Below, piece after piece: positions 9,770 to 19,076 of a stretch of DNA of 64,000 nt. The position numbers and the translations under genes were made by a program. Source of the DNA: Saccharomycodes ludwigii (Eukaryota > Ascomycota > Saccharomycetes > Saccharomycodales > Saccharomycodaceae); NCBI RefSeq assembly GCF_020623625.1, contig NC_060204.1, forward strand, positions 248,001-312,000, in the 5' to 3' direction. Positions within the stretch are counted from its first letter, which is position 1, and every line of letters begins with the position of its first letter. A model generated the notes under the pieces. That model was not told the origin of the DNA. It saw nothing but the letters and a program-made list of their open reading frames with translations, and did no database searches.

Positions 9770-11473
9770 TTAAGCAAAAATAATCCAAAATTTGTCCCAT
9801 AAAGTCTTTGGTGGTTCATCTTCCCAAATAATATCATCGGCCTCTCTTCTCCCCGTGTCAATATCTATATCCTCAATTCTGGTCAAGAACCGACATTTAT
9901 AATATATTTGAGCTCCTATCCATATAACACCCATTAACATTAACGAAATATAAGCAGTAAAAAAAGAAGCAACGTCAAATTTGGGAGCAAATGCAGTGAA
10001 ACCTTGAATGAAAATAATAATGAAAATGAAAAATGCTGCAAAATAGGCGCCAAAAGGCATTAACTTGGCTTTGAATGGTAAATCGTCTCTAGAAATACCT
10101 CTATGTTTTAAAACCGTCATAAATCTAATGTGACAAAGTAAAATAAAAAACCATGCAATTAAACCAGATAAACTACTAATGTTAATTAACCAATTAAACG
10201 CCTTGTTGGAGTTTGCGTCAACAACTAAAAATCCCAGCAAACCTAAAAGAGATGCTGCAATTACGGAATAGTAAGGTGTTCCTAATTTGTTACAGATTTT
10301 AAAGATTTTTGGAGCACAATTATTCATTGATAACGAATATATAACCCTAGAACCAATATACACATTGCTGTTTGCCGCTGAAATTGTAGTCAAAGCAACA
10401 ATTGCATTGAATAAACTTGGTAATCCTTTAATGCCAGCTTCTTGGATGGAAATAACAAAAGGAGAAGAAGCAATATAAGAAGTGGTAGATGACAATCGTG
10501 GGTCATTATATGGAACTAGTAGGCCGATGAAGAAGATGGAGCCTATGTAGAACAGAATGATTCTATAGAAAACTTTGTTGATTGCCTTGGGAACAGTTTT
10601 TCTTGGATTGGCAGCTTCACCCGCCTGTACACCAACCGTTTCAACACCTTGCATAGAAAAACTCGCATTGACTAACGAAGAGACCCAGCCACAAAATCTT
10701 GCAGTATTTTTGTTTTTGGAAATAATACCTGGGCCCCAAGGACCTGGATTTCTCCAATAACGAAACCCAATTGGTCCCTGTTTTGAAGCACCACAGACAA
10801 CGCATAGCCCAAAAATCAAGTAGCCAATAATTGTAATAACTTTAATCAGCGCTAGCCAAAACTCAATTTCACCGTAAACTTTGACGGGGAAAAAGTTAAA
10901 ACTCGTGACAAGCACCCAAAAAATTAAAATCCAAGCCCAGAGAGGAACTATTTGACCCCTTGGCCAATATTGGATAATTTGACCGACAACTGAGATTTCT
11001 ACTGCATATGTGATCCCCCAATTCCAAAAATACATCCATCCATTAGCGAACCCAAAGGCGGGACTTAGAAATCTCTGGGAAAACACGGTAACGCTTGAGG
11101 ATACTGGGATAAACGTACACATTTCACCCAAGCTTTGTGTGACAAAATAAACTAAACTCCCCAAAAAGGAGTAACTAATTAAAGTATTTACCGGACCAGC
11201 ATCAGCTAAGGGTTGAGAAATCGAAATGAACAATCCCGTTCCAATGGTACCACCTAATGCTAACATCGCTACTTGTCTGGCTTTCAATCCCCTTTTCAAT
11301 TCAGCTTCTTCGTAATCACCGGTGATATTCTCTTCATTTAGCTCTTGGTTGTTAAGATTGTCATTGAAAGTTTCTAATTCTATGTCATTATTACCACTCT
11401 CGTAACTTTTAATTTTAGTAGACTTGTCCATTTTTAAATGGATCGGATTATCTTTTTCAATATCCATAGACAT
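9770..11473 (-). CDS. LYP1: Basic amino acid permease, LYP1-like (array copy 3)
   Basis: A 567-residue permease with ATG at 11473 (a second ATG two codons later could also serve). It has [14 protein letters not shown] at ~72-84, [34 protein letters not shown] and a C-terminal tail [19 protein letters not shown], very like Can1/Lyp1 (IVWEDHEPKTFWDKFW in Can1). The TM3 glutamate is E159. The position equivalent to Can1 S176 is N151 and that equivalent to T456 is S433. Both are the Lyp1 states, and the S-to-N plus T-to-S pair is known to give Can1 lysine transport, so lysine is the predicted substrate. It is the most diverged of the three copies but nearly identical at its 3' end to the relic at 1382-1528. 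Confidence 0.92.
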   Translation of the reverse strand: MSMDIEKDNPIHLKMDKSTKIKSYESGNNDIELETFNDNLNNQELNEENITGDYEEAELKRGLKARQVAMLALGGTIGTGLFISISQPLADAGPVNTLISYSFLGSLVYFVTQSLGEMCTFIPVSSSVTVFSQRFLSPAFGFANGWMYFWNWGITYAVEISVVGQIIQYWPRGQIVPLWAWILIFWVLVTSFNFFPVKVYGEIEFWLALIKVITIIGYLIFGLCVVCGASKQGPIGFRYWRNPGPWGPGIISKNKNTARFCGWVSSLVNASFSMQGVETVGVQAGEAANPRKTVPKAINKVFYRIILFYIGSIFFIGLLVPYNDPRLSSTTSYIASSPFVISIQEAGIKGLPSLFNAIVALTTISAANSNVYIGSRVIYSLSMNNCAPKIFKICNKLGTPYYSVIAASLLGLLGFLVVDANSNKAFNWLINISSLSGLIAWFFILLCHIRFMTVLKHRGISRDDLPFKAKLMPFGAYFAAFFIFIIIFIQGFTAFAPKFDVASFFTAYISLMLMGVIWIGAQIYYKCRFLTRIEDIDIDTGRREADDIIWEDEPPKTLWDKFWIIFA

Positions 11474-11694
11474 ATTCTTAGTTTGTGTTGTTTGGAATTT
11501 TTTTTTTTTTTTTTTGTTTTTAATTTATTTCTTATCTATCTTATATTTAAAATAAAAGTAATTCACCTTTCATGAAAACAAATACTTGTGACAAAAAAAA
11601 AAAAAAAAAAAAATTACTTTTTAACAAGATAGTTTTCTTTTTTTTTATATGTATGTTTAAAGACTTTGTTATATATGTGTATAAATATCAGGCT

Positions 11695-11726
<32 letters not shown>

Positions 11727-12713
11727 TTTCTTTATACTTGCCTATAAAAAAGGAGACAAAAAGAAAAGAAAAAATTTCATTTCTCTTTAGCGTACCCATT
11801 TTGTTATATATATATATATATAATTGTGAAAATGTCATGATAATTTTTAGCAAAAAATATGTTAAAATTCCATAGAATATTTACCATTCTAGTTTAATGT
11901 AAGGTTAAAAATATGATGCCACAGCATTTTATATTAATTAATGATTTTTTGACAGAAGTTTGCTTCTGGCGTTAAGACACGGCATCGCGCTTGTTGTTTT
12001 TGTTTTTGTGGGTGCATGCAATACAATATTTTTGGTTATGTATTTACATATATAAAAAAAAGGCAGTTATATCAAAACTTACCCTGAGAAGCAATATTAT
12101 TCCTATCCGTTGCTGTAATAATATCAGTCGGAATTATCTGACATCGGTATTAACTTTACGGATCATGATTCATGTAGTAAATCTAAATCATAATCTGAGA
12201 TAGTTTATTTTGTATTTCATTCAAGATGATTAACTTAGCAACTAACTAATAAAAGCATGAGCATTTACTTCCCCAGTAAAAGCTTGTCAATGATTATATT
12301 ATGATCTCAGTAACATTATATCTATGTTGAAATCAAGCAAGTATAAATATCAAATGATTATCTAGGCAACTTACCTATAATATTACTACTTAGAAATATA
12401 TTACTACTTAGAAATCTTTTTTTTTTTTTTTTTTTTTTTTTCGGCCAATAAAATAAATTCTAATTCATATGTCCATGGATACAAGCAGTTTTTTTATTTT
12501 ATTTTATTTTATTTTATTTTTTTTAACATAAAGTCATGTAAAATTGTTTTCAAGAAAAAGAAAAAAAAAAACCATAGAAAAATCATATACCCAAGAACTA
12601 ATAATAATAATAACATATCCGCAAATCATACTTTTTAAATAATAAAAAAGAAAAAAAAATAGAGAAAAAAAATAGAGAAAAAAAATAGAGAAAAAAAAAA
12701 ATAATCATAAGCC
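11474..12713. promoter_or_regulatory. Divergent promoter region of permease copy 3 and TAM41
   Basis: No gene is supportable. ACGGCA at 11979-11984 lies 506 bp upstream of the permease, in the same orientation as in the other two permease promoters; CGGC recurs at 12442-12445. CTTATC, a GATA-factor type site, lies at 11531-11536. There are (TA)n tracts near 11698-11720 and 11806-11822, a T24 run at 12418-12441, and a TTTTA repeat near 12490-12520. A 13-nt unit (A8-TAGAG) is repeated three times at 12652-12690, right before TAM41. Confidence 0.45.
12652..12690. repeat. Three tandem copies of a 13-nt unit before TAM41
   Basis: The unit is eight A then TAGAG, repeated three times without a mismatch, ending 23 bp before the TAM41 ATG. 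It probably lies in the 5' leader or core promoter. Confidence 0.8.
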
Positions 12714-13874
12714 ATGTTTAATAGAACTTTCAGAAGTACCATCGGCTCAAGAATCATCTGTTCATTTAGCTACAGAACATCAAATGCTACAAGATTTCAT
12801 TCAACATCTACAACTCCCAAAACTAAAATCCAAGAAATACTTAATACAACTATCACAGACATTAATAAAATTAACACTTCAATAAATAATAAATATATAA
12901 ATGATACCACCGCAAAATTAGAGTATTTAGAGAGGGGAATCAAAAAAGCTGATGAACTCACTGCCCAATTCACCGACTATACATACAAATTTACTAAATT
13001 ACCAGCAAATTTTGGTAATAACCAATTTATTAAAATAAACAAAGAATTAAATAAAAGTTTGGAATCTATTATCAGCCACTTCGATGCTCCAATAGCTTAT
13101 GCTTTTGGATATGGTTCGGGCGTTTTCAAACAATCAGGTTATACTAAGAACGATAAACCACAAATAGATTTGATTTTTGGTGTTAATCATCCCAGTCATT
13201 GGCATTCTTTAAACATGAGACAGAATCCAAATCATTACTCAAGTTTGAAATATTTTGGTTCCGAATTTATCAGCAAATTCCAAGATATTGGTGCTGGTAT
13301 ATATTTTAATCCTTTTGTTGAACTTAATGGACAGCAAATAAAATACGGTGTTGTTTCTATAACTAGATTACTAAAGGATTTAGCCACTTGGGATTCATTT
13401 TATTTGGCGGGTAGGTTACAAAAACCCGTCAAAGTTCTAAAAAACGACCTAAGAGTACAGTACTGGAATCAATTTAATTTGAAAGCTGCTGCCACTGTTT
13501 CTAGAAATATAACTTTACTTAAAAACAACGGAAAGTTTGATGAGTTTGAGTTTTATAAAAATATCACTAGTTTAAGTTATTTAGGTGATGTAAGATACAA
13601 GTTGGGTGGTGAACATCCGAATAAAATTTCTAACATAGTCGAGAAAAATTTTGAAAATTTCCAATATTATTATTCTCCTATAGTGAAAGATATTTTACAA
13701 AATCAAAGTTATTATTTACCAAAGGGGTTCACCAATGAAAATGTCCTTGAAAAGCTAGAAGAGAAAATAAGTTCCACAAGCCTAACTCAAGCTGCCAAGG
13801 GTATACTCACTGCTGGACTAATGAAATCCGTCAAATACGCATGGGCAAAGAAATTAAAGGCCATGAAAAATTAA
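12714..13874 (+). CDS. TAM41: Mitochondrial phosphatidate cytidylyltransferase Tam41
   Basis: A 386-residue protein, close to the family length. Tam41 makes CDP-diacylglycerol from phosphatidate and CTP at the matrix face of the inner membrane, the first step of cardiolipin synthesis. The first ~35 residues are rich in Arg, Ser and Thr with no acidic residue (FNRTFRSTIGSR..), a typical presequence. AYAFGYGSGVFKQ (~127-139) followed by QIDLIFGV (~149) is the nucleotidyltransferase GS...D signature of the family. The ATG at 12714 is used because the presequence follows at once. It converges on IST1. In S. cerevisiae it lies beside TFC4 and UFD1 on chromosome VII, and here those genes are close by with IST1 inserted. 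Confidence 0.93.
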   Translation: MFNRTFRSTIGSRIICSFSYRTSNATRFHSTSTTPKTKIQEILNTTITDINKINTSINNKYINDTTAKLEYLERGIKKADELTAQFTDYTYKFTKLPANFGNNQFIKINKELNKSLESIISHFDAPIAYAFGYGSGVFKQSGYTKNDKPQIDLIFGVNHPSHWHSLNMRQNPNHYSSLKYFGSEFISKFQDIGAGIYFNPFVELNGQQIKYGVVSITRLLKDLATWDSFYLAGRLQKPVKVLKNDLRVQYWNQFNLKAAATVSRNITLLKNNGKFDEFEFYKNITSLSYLGDVRYKLGGEHPNKISNIVEKNFENFQYYYSPIVKDILQNQSYYLPKGFTNENVLEKLEEKISSTSLTQAAKGILTAGLMKSVKYAWAKKLKAMKN

Positions 13875-14151
13875 TATCAAATTTCCATGTATAATGGAAA
13901 AGAAAAAAAAAAAAAAAAAAAAAAAAAATTTAACCTTTTTATTTTATTTTAGTTTCTCTCTTTTTGTTTTCTGATAATGACTGACGATGATATATTTGAA
14001 TCGTGTAAATTTCCCTAAGTATATCCCTCGTTTTTCACATTTTTCTGACCATTTATTAATATACAATGAACTCTAATTATTATTCTGACTATTATAAATT
14101 ATTATTATTATTATTATTATTATTTTAATCCTAACAATGTATAGAAATTTT

Positions 14152-14958
14152 CTAATGTCTTAAAGCTTCAAATCTTTTCTTTAGATCTTCTAATTCTAAA
14201 TCTTGAGTATTTTTTTGTTCTTTGGTATGTATAGCTCTTTTTAAAGATTCAGATACCTTAGGCGTCACAGACTCTTTGTTGCTAGCTTCATTACTTCCAG
14301 TATTCGATGTTTCCTTTTGAAGATTATCTTGTTTTAAATGCTCCTTACTACCTGTTTCCTCTGTCCCAACTTCATCTTGCTTGTTTTCATCCATCTTATT
14401 ATAAGGTGCATCATAAACTCTTGCTATTTCAATGGTATACAATTCCACTAACTCTTCGGAGGGCAATTTTGGACAACACTTGTTAATAACTCGTTCAGGA
14501 ACACCAACTTTCTCATCTACAATACTTTTAATAAAGTCAAGGCCAAACTTAAATTTAAACAGTTCTTTTAATTGCTGTATTTCTTTAATTTCTGGTATAT
14601 GTATACTTGCGAAAACTATTGCTCTTATGGCCTCATTGATTCCATCGTCCATATGATTTTCGATAAGATCAATTTCATCTCTAATAGTCCCCACTAATTG
14701 ATACCTTGCGTGTAATAATTCACAGTACAATTCCATTATTTCTAGTAATTCCATATGGTTATCATCATTAATTAAAGTTTCTACTTTAAATAACGCTTTT
14801 GTTTCTTTTCCATTCTTCAATAACTTTGCAACATCTCTTCTGGACTGTTTGGCAGTAGATTCGCCTTTTTCTTGTGCATAACGCAACCTTTGTATAGACA
14901 TTTTTAATAAAGTCTTCATTTTAATGGGAAATGGAATATTCTGAGATGGACGCGGCAT
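14152..14958 (-). CDS. IST1: Ist1, ESCRT-III regulatory protein
   Basis: I start at ATG 14958 (268 residues, MPRPSQNIPFPIKMKTLLKMS), which aligns with the start of S. cerevisiae Ist1 (MAPSMIPFTIKLKTCLKM). The frame is open for 30 more codons but with no ATG. The Ist1 fold covers ~1-180: IQRLRYAQEKGESTAKQSRRDVAKLL, then LLEIMELYCELLHARYQL and HMDDGINEAIRAIVFA are strongly conserved. The C-terminal third is Lys/Glu/Ser-rich low complexity, where family members carry the motif that binds the Vps4 MIT domain. Ist1 controls Vps4 recruitment to ESCRT-III in multivesicular body sorting. It is convergent with TAM41 and tandem with TFC4. Confidence 0.93.
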   Translation of the reverse strand: MPRPSQNIPFPIKMKTLLKMSIQRLRYAQEKGESTAKQSRRDVAKLLKNGKETKALFKVETLINDDNHMELLEIMELYCELLHARYQLVGTIRDEIDLIENHMDDGINEAIRAIVFASIHIPEIKEIQQLKELFKFKFGLDFIKSIVDEKVGVPERVINKCCPKLPSEELVELYTIEIARVYDAPYNKMDENKQDEVGTEETGSKEHLKQDNLQKETSNTGSNEASNKESVTPKVSESLKRAIHTKEQKNTQDLELEDLKKRFEALRH

Positions 14959-15419
14959 ACCGGTTATTATATGTAGATATTTGGTTTTATTGTCTTTTAA
15001 AGGATGATTTTTTAAATAGCTATCCAATAAGTTATAGTCTTGAGACACATGTTATTGTTTTGCAAATCCTAAAATAAATAAATAAAGATGAAAACATAAA
15101 TAGACTCAACAGTAATTATTTTATCATTATTAAGAAGAAAAAGAATCATATGATCTCAAACCAAGAAGTTTTATTATTATTATAATTAATATTTTATCGG
15201 ACAAACAACTAAAATTCGGTCATATACATATATATATCCCTCTCTCTCTCGGACAGTTACATCTCATCCTTTCAGTTTTCAAATGACCACACTCAAATAT
15301 ACAAACATCAACGGTTTCAATTCTGCTAACCTCAATCCTACACAACATCAAATAAATAAATAAATAAAAAAAAGACATAAATAATAAAAACAATTAATAT
15401 TTACGGATTTCAATCCCTA
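14959..15419. other. Intergenic region between TFC4 end and IST1 start
   Basis: This 461-bp stretch holds the IST1 promoter and the TFC4 3' end. It is A/T-rich, with a CT-dinucleotide patch at 15239-15250. No gene is seen. The frame continuous with IST1 stays open to about 15048 without an ATG. Confidence 0.5.
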
Positions 15420-18400
15420 TTAAACATACAAATAGTGCTCTATCAACCAACTACTTAATCTAGTATTCCCACTTTCATTGAATATTAAAACCAAATTATA
15501 TGCTGCATGCTTTTTCAATCTTCTATCTTTAAATTTAGAATCCAACACTTCATAATAATACTTCACTGCCGGAGTTAATAACCCCAACAAATGAAAAGAT
15601 CTACCTATATTATAGCTAGCCTCTTGTTTATCAATAGTATCATTAGAATTGGCTTTTAAATCATAGTACTGGTACAAATATCTAAACCCATGCAAGATCT
15701 GAAAGTGTCTATTTGGTGTCAACCTCTGCATCGACCTGTGTATGTAGGATAATCCCATCATCAAATTAAACATCGGATCATCACTTACCTGTTTTTCAAT
15801 TCGACTTAAATACTGAAGGGATGATAAAAAACCTCTGCTGGAATATAACAGCATTGCATAAATGTAATAAAGGTAAGCAGAGGGCAAGCATTCTAAATTC
15901 TCTTCAACTGCCTTATTGCTAATCGATGCCTGTCCTGAGACATGTGTGTTGAATCGTATACTGTCAAATGCTTTTATTTGTCTTAAAAAGAACTTCTGCT
16001 CTAGTGTGGAACTTATTATATCCACTGCCATGTTCCCACCACCTGCCAAACTAAACATGAAAATTTGGTACAACTTACGATTGAATTGAAATTGGTTTAA
16101 CAAAACACGTAAATTTTCAATCATTTCCAAACCGTCTTCCATTTGTAGCACAATAGAAAATTTGACAAATTTCATCATTTTATTTCTATTTGGATCTTGA
16201 TGGAAAACATTAATATCTTGTGCGGTTTCAATGATACTCAACCCATCCTCAATGCTTTGATACTTGGTAACAATCAACGCTAGTTCCATGAAAAGTTCAA
16301 ACCATTCATCATATTTTAACCCACGAAGCTCTGTGGTTGAAATTAGTTGAATACGCTCTTCGGTGATAGGCATACCATCAATTAAATTCTCGCCCATCGA
16401 CAACTTGGAAAGTCTTTCAATCTTATAATCAAGAAGCTTATTAAATTTCCTAGCCCTTTTGATAATACCAACAAATTTTTTCGATCTATTTTTAACAAAA
16501 AAATTACGAACACTCGTGAAAATATCCACTAAATCAGAAGCAGTATCTATCCATAACATTAACTGGTTTTCGTCATTCTTATTCATGCCTAATTTATAAA
16601 TTTTTAGTTTTTTGTACCTATCAATAACACTTGCCGCAATTTTTTGTTCTCTTTCCTTCCTATATTTTTCCATATCTACACCTTTCAATTTCTTTTTCTT
16701 TTTGGCATTAATAGCATTAAAAAGCGGTTTATCATCAGTCATTAATGGTTTTGCTGTCGATGATACGTCGCCAATGGGCAAATTATTATTGTCAACTACA
16801 TCAGAACCAACTTCGTTATTGTCCTTCTTTTCATTTTCTCCATCTTGCTCTTTTTGTCTTTTACGCGCCTGTACAACCTCTAACAACAATTTATTAAACA
16901 TGTTCAAATTCGCTAGGTGATAATACATTTCTGCCAATGTCAATTTAGATTCCAAATCACCAGGTCTCATCTCAACAATCTTACTATACACATTTTTGGC
17001 TTCTTCATATTTTTCCAATTCCCTGTAGCACTTGGCTAATGGTTTATAATACTCTAACGTAGAGTAACCTGGAAAATCCCACAAGGGCTCAAAAAAATCT
17101 ACAGCATGTTTATACTCTTCCAGTTTTGTTAGAGCAACACCCACTTCAAAAAATAGATCCGCGATATCTTCGAAATTCTCCACAAATAAAAAATTAAAAT
17201 GAACCAAGCCTTCTGGTATATTTTTGGATGCCAATCTTAATAAACCCAACCTAATCCTAATATCAATTGGCAAAAAATACTCAAAATCATTTTTGAAATC
17301 ACCCAACGCTTGGAATTTCGCATTTTTCTGTCTTCTTTCGTCAAATTCCGAGTCATTAGAAACATCGTCCCAAAATGTTTGAGATTCTCTATACTGTATC
17401 CACCTTGCACATCTTTTAATATTTCTTATCGCATGTAATGGGTCTGTAGGTGCCCATTTTAAATATAGCTCGGCCAAAATGTTTAATGAAGACCAATCAA
17501 AGGGGATGCAACGGTACTTATTCCTTAATTTTTTGGGCAATTCATTAAATTCTTGATCCTCTGAATCATCATATTCATTATCTGTTTCTTCCGCAGAATC
17601 TGTATCTTCATCTTCAGATGACGAATCAAGTGCATTTTCCATATAATTCCTAATGATTTTTCTTTTTTCGATGTTTTGTTTCAATATTTTAAGGTATAGT
17701 TCGATGGCTTCGTCAATTTTATCATAATCAACATAAATAACAGCTAGTTCACGTAAAATGTCGCCATCATAGGGATAAATCTTGTGTAATTTTTGGAAAC
17801 TTTCCAATGCTCTACCCAATTGACCAATAGTCTTATATAAAAGCGCTCTTTCGTAAATGCACTGTGCATCATTCGGATTAACAGACAAAGCTCTTGAATA
17901 GCAGTATAAAGCCTGTCTTTTGTGATTTAGTTCGTTGGATAATGAACCAACAACTTTCCAAAATTCCCAATCTGAAGAATTTAAATGCGCAGCTAAAAAC
18001 CATGAATTACAGCAATCATTTAGTCTTCCTTGAATTTGATAAATATCACCCAAAGTCTTATAGGCAGCAAAATTCTTGGCATCCTTTTTGATAACTTCGT
18101 TGTATAGATTTTCCGCAACCTGAATATCATTTCGAACATAGGCCTCATTGGCTTCAGACAATAGCATCGCTATTTCCGGATCAACTGTTTTAACTCTTCT
18201 ATAACCGGTACCACCTGATTTCTTTTTGGTTTTGACTTTAAAATTATTGGCCTCTCTAATTGCGTTCATGAAATTTTGTTCTTCATCCTCACCATCTGTA
18301 CTTTCTTGTTCACTTTCAGAATATTTAAAATTATCGTTATACTTGCCAGATTCTTTCATTTTCTTTTTTTTCTCCTTCTTTTTCCTTTTCCCATCTGGGT

Positions 18401-18638
18401 TGCTTTGTTCATCAGAATTTATATCTGAAAATTCCGCCAGTAAATCTATTTCATCTGGGTCCATACCTTCAAAATCATCAATATAGTTGAATCCATCATC
18501 ATCATCATTATCATCATCATCATCATCATCATCATCATTATTGTTGATAGCATCATCATTTTCAGATCCATGAGGGTCAATTAATACTCTATAATCATCC
18601 AGATCATCATACAAGGCCTCTTCGTCTGAACTAGACAT
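15420..18638 (-). CDS. TFC4: TFIIIC subunit tau131 (Tfc4), TPR protein
   Basis: A 1072-residue protein (about 1025 in S. cerevisiae). Tfc4 is the TFIIIC subunit that recruits Brf1 and TFIIIB to Pol III genes. The first ~70 residues are extremely acidic, with nearly unbroken aspartate runs encoded by a GAT/GAC repeat near 18500-18540, followed by a basic Lys-rich stretch. TPR units begin near residue 165 (EANEAYVRNDIQVAENLYNEVI, AAYKTLGDIYQIQGRL, ERALLYKTIGQLGRALESFQKL). A second TPR block follows a central acidic linker (~340-370), and the C-terminal third holds further helical repeats. It shares a 438-bp divergent promoter with UFD1, as in S. cerevisiae where the two are neighbours. Confidence 0.93.
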   Translation of the reverse strand: MSSSDEEALYDDLDDYRVLIDPHGSENDDAINNNDDDDDDDDDNDDDDGFNYIDDFEGMDPDEIDLLAEFSDINSDEQSNPDGKRKKKEKKKKMKESGKYNDNFKYSESEQESTDGEDEEQNFMNAIREANNFKVKTKKKSGGTGYRRVKTVDPEIAMLLSEANEAYVRNDIQVAENLYNEVIKKDAKNFAAYKTLGDIYQIQGRLNDCCNSWFLAAHLNSSDWEFWKVVGSLSNELNHKRQALYCYSRALSVNPNDAQCIYERALLYKTIGQLGRALESFQKLHKIYPYDGDILRELAVIYVDYDKIDEAIELYLKILKQNIEKRKIIRNYMENALDSSSEDEDTDSAEETDNEYDDSEDQEFNELPKKLRNKYRCIPFDWSSLNILAELYLKWAPTDPLHAIRNIKRCARWIQYRESQTFWDDVSNDSEFDERRQKNAKFQALGDFKNDFEYFLPIDIRIRLGLLRLASKNIPEGLVHFNFLFVENFEDIADLFFEVGVALTKLEEYKHAVDFFEPLWDFPGYSTLEYYKPLAKCYRELEKYEEAKNVYSKIVEMRPGDLESKLTLAEMYYHLANLNMFNKLLLEVVQARKRQKEQDGENEKKDNNEVGSDVVDNNNLPIGDVSSTAKPLMTDDKPLFNAINAKKKKKLKGVDMEKYRKEREQKIAASVIDRYKKLKIYKLGMNKNDENQLMLWIDTASDLVDIFTSVRNFFVKNRSKKFVGIIKRARKFNKLLDYKIERLSKLSMGENLIDGMPITEERIQLISTTELRGLKYDEWFELFMELALIVTKYQSIEDGLSIIETAQDINVFHQDPNRNKMMKFVKFSIVLQMEDGLEMIENLRVLLNQFQFNRKLYQIFMFSLAGGGNMAVDIISSTLEQKFFLRQIKAFDSIRFNTHVSGQASISNKAVEENLECLPSAYLYYIYAMLLYSSRGFLSSLQYLSRIEKQVSDDPMFNLMMGLSYIHRSMQRLTPNRHFQILHGFRYLYQYYDLKANSNDTIDKQEASYNIGRSFHLLGLLTPAVKYYYEVLDSKFKDRRLKKHAAYNLVLIFNESGNTRLSSWLIEHYLYV

Positions 18639-18816
18639 TTTTGCTGCTCTTTTTGTTTAGTTGTTTTATTTCCCTTCTATTTTCTTTTTATTCTCTTTTT
18701 ATTTTCTTTTTATTTTCCTTTGGTTCAATGTAAAAAAAATAAAAAATAATTTTTACGTCTTTTTTAAAAAAAAAACACAACGAGTAAGAATCGAACGAAA
18801 GCGATGATAGCCTTTG

Positions 18817-18849
<33 letters not shown>

Positions 18850-19076
18850 TATTTAAGATGTTTTTTAAATTTTAGGGTGGCAAAAAGGGAAAAAAAAATT
18901 GGATAAATATTAAAGGATACAATTTCCTCTTAAAAAATTAATATCTAGCATATTAATGATTTTATTTCAACAACTTAGATTTATAAGTTCATAGGACAAC
19001 CAAAGATAAAAAAAGAAAGGAAAGTTAGTCAAAAAATAATCAACGATATCGAATAAATAAATATATAAATACAAAA
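18639..19076. promoter_or_regulatory. Divergent TFC4/UFD1 promoter region
   Basis: 438 bp between the two start codons. It contains a perfect proteasome-associated element (18876-18884, listed separately), a GCGATGAT box at 18801-18808 that is one base from the PAC core GCGATGAG, and a poly(A) run near 18820-18847. Confidence 0.5.
18876..18884 (+). promoter_or_regulatory. PACE (Rpn4-type) element upstream of UFD1
   Basis: GGTGGCAAA is a perfect match to the 9-bp proteasome-associated control element bound by Rpn4 in S. cerevisiae. It lies about 193 bp upstream of the UFD1 ATG and in the same orientation. UFD1 works with Cdc48 in delivering substrates to the proteasome, so membership of the Rpn4 regulon makes sense. 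Confidence 0.7.

Noticed and set aside
14959-15048. 30-codon N-terminal extension of IST1
   Set aside because: The extension starts at GTG, lacks an ATG, and the conserved Ist1 N-terminus aligns with the ATG at 14958.
18781-18815. tRNA B-box-like AATCGAACG
   Set aside because: There is no A box or cloverleaf around it. No tRNA was found anywhere in the window.
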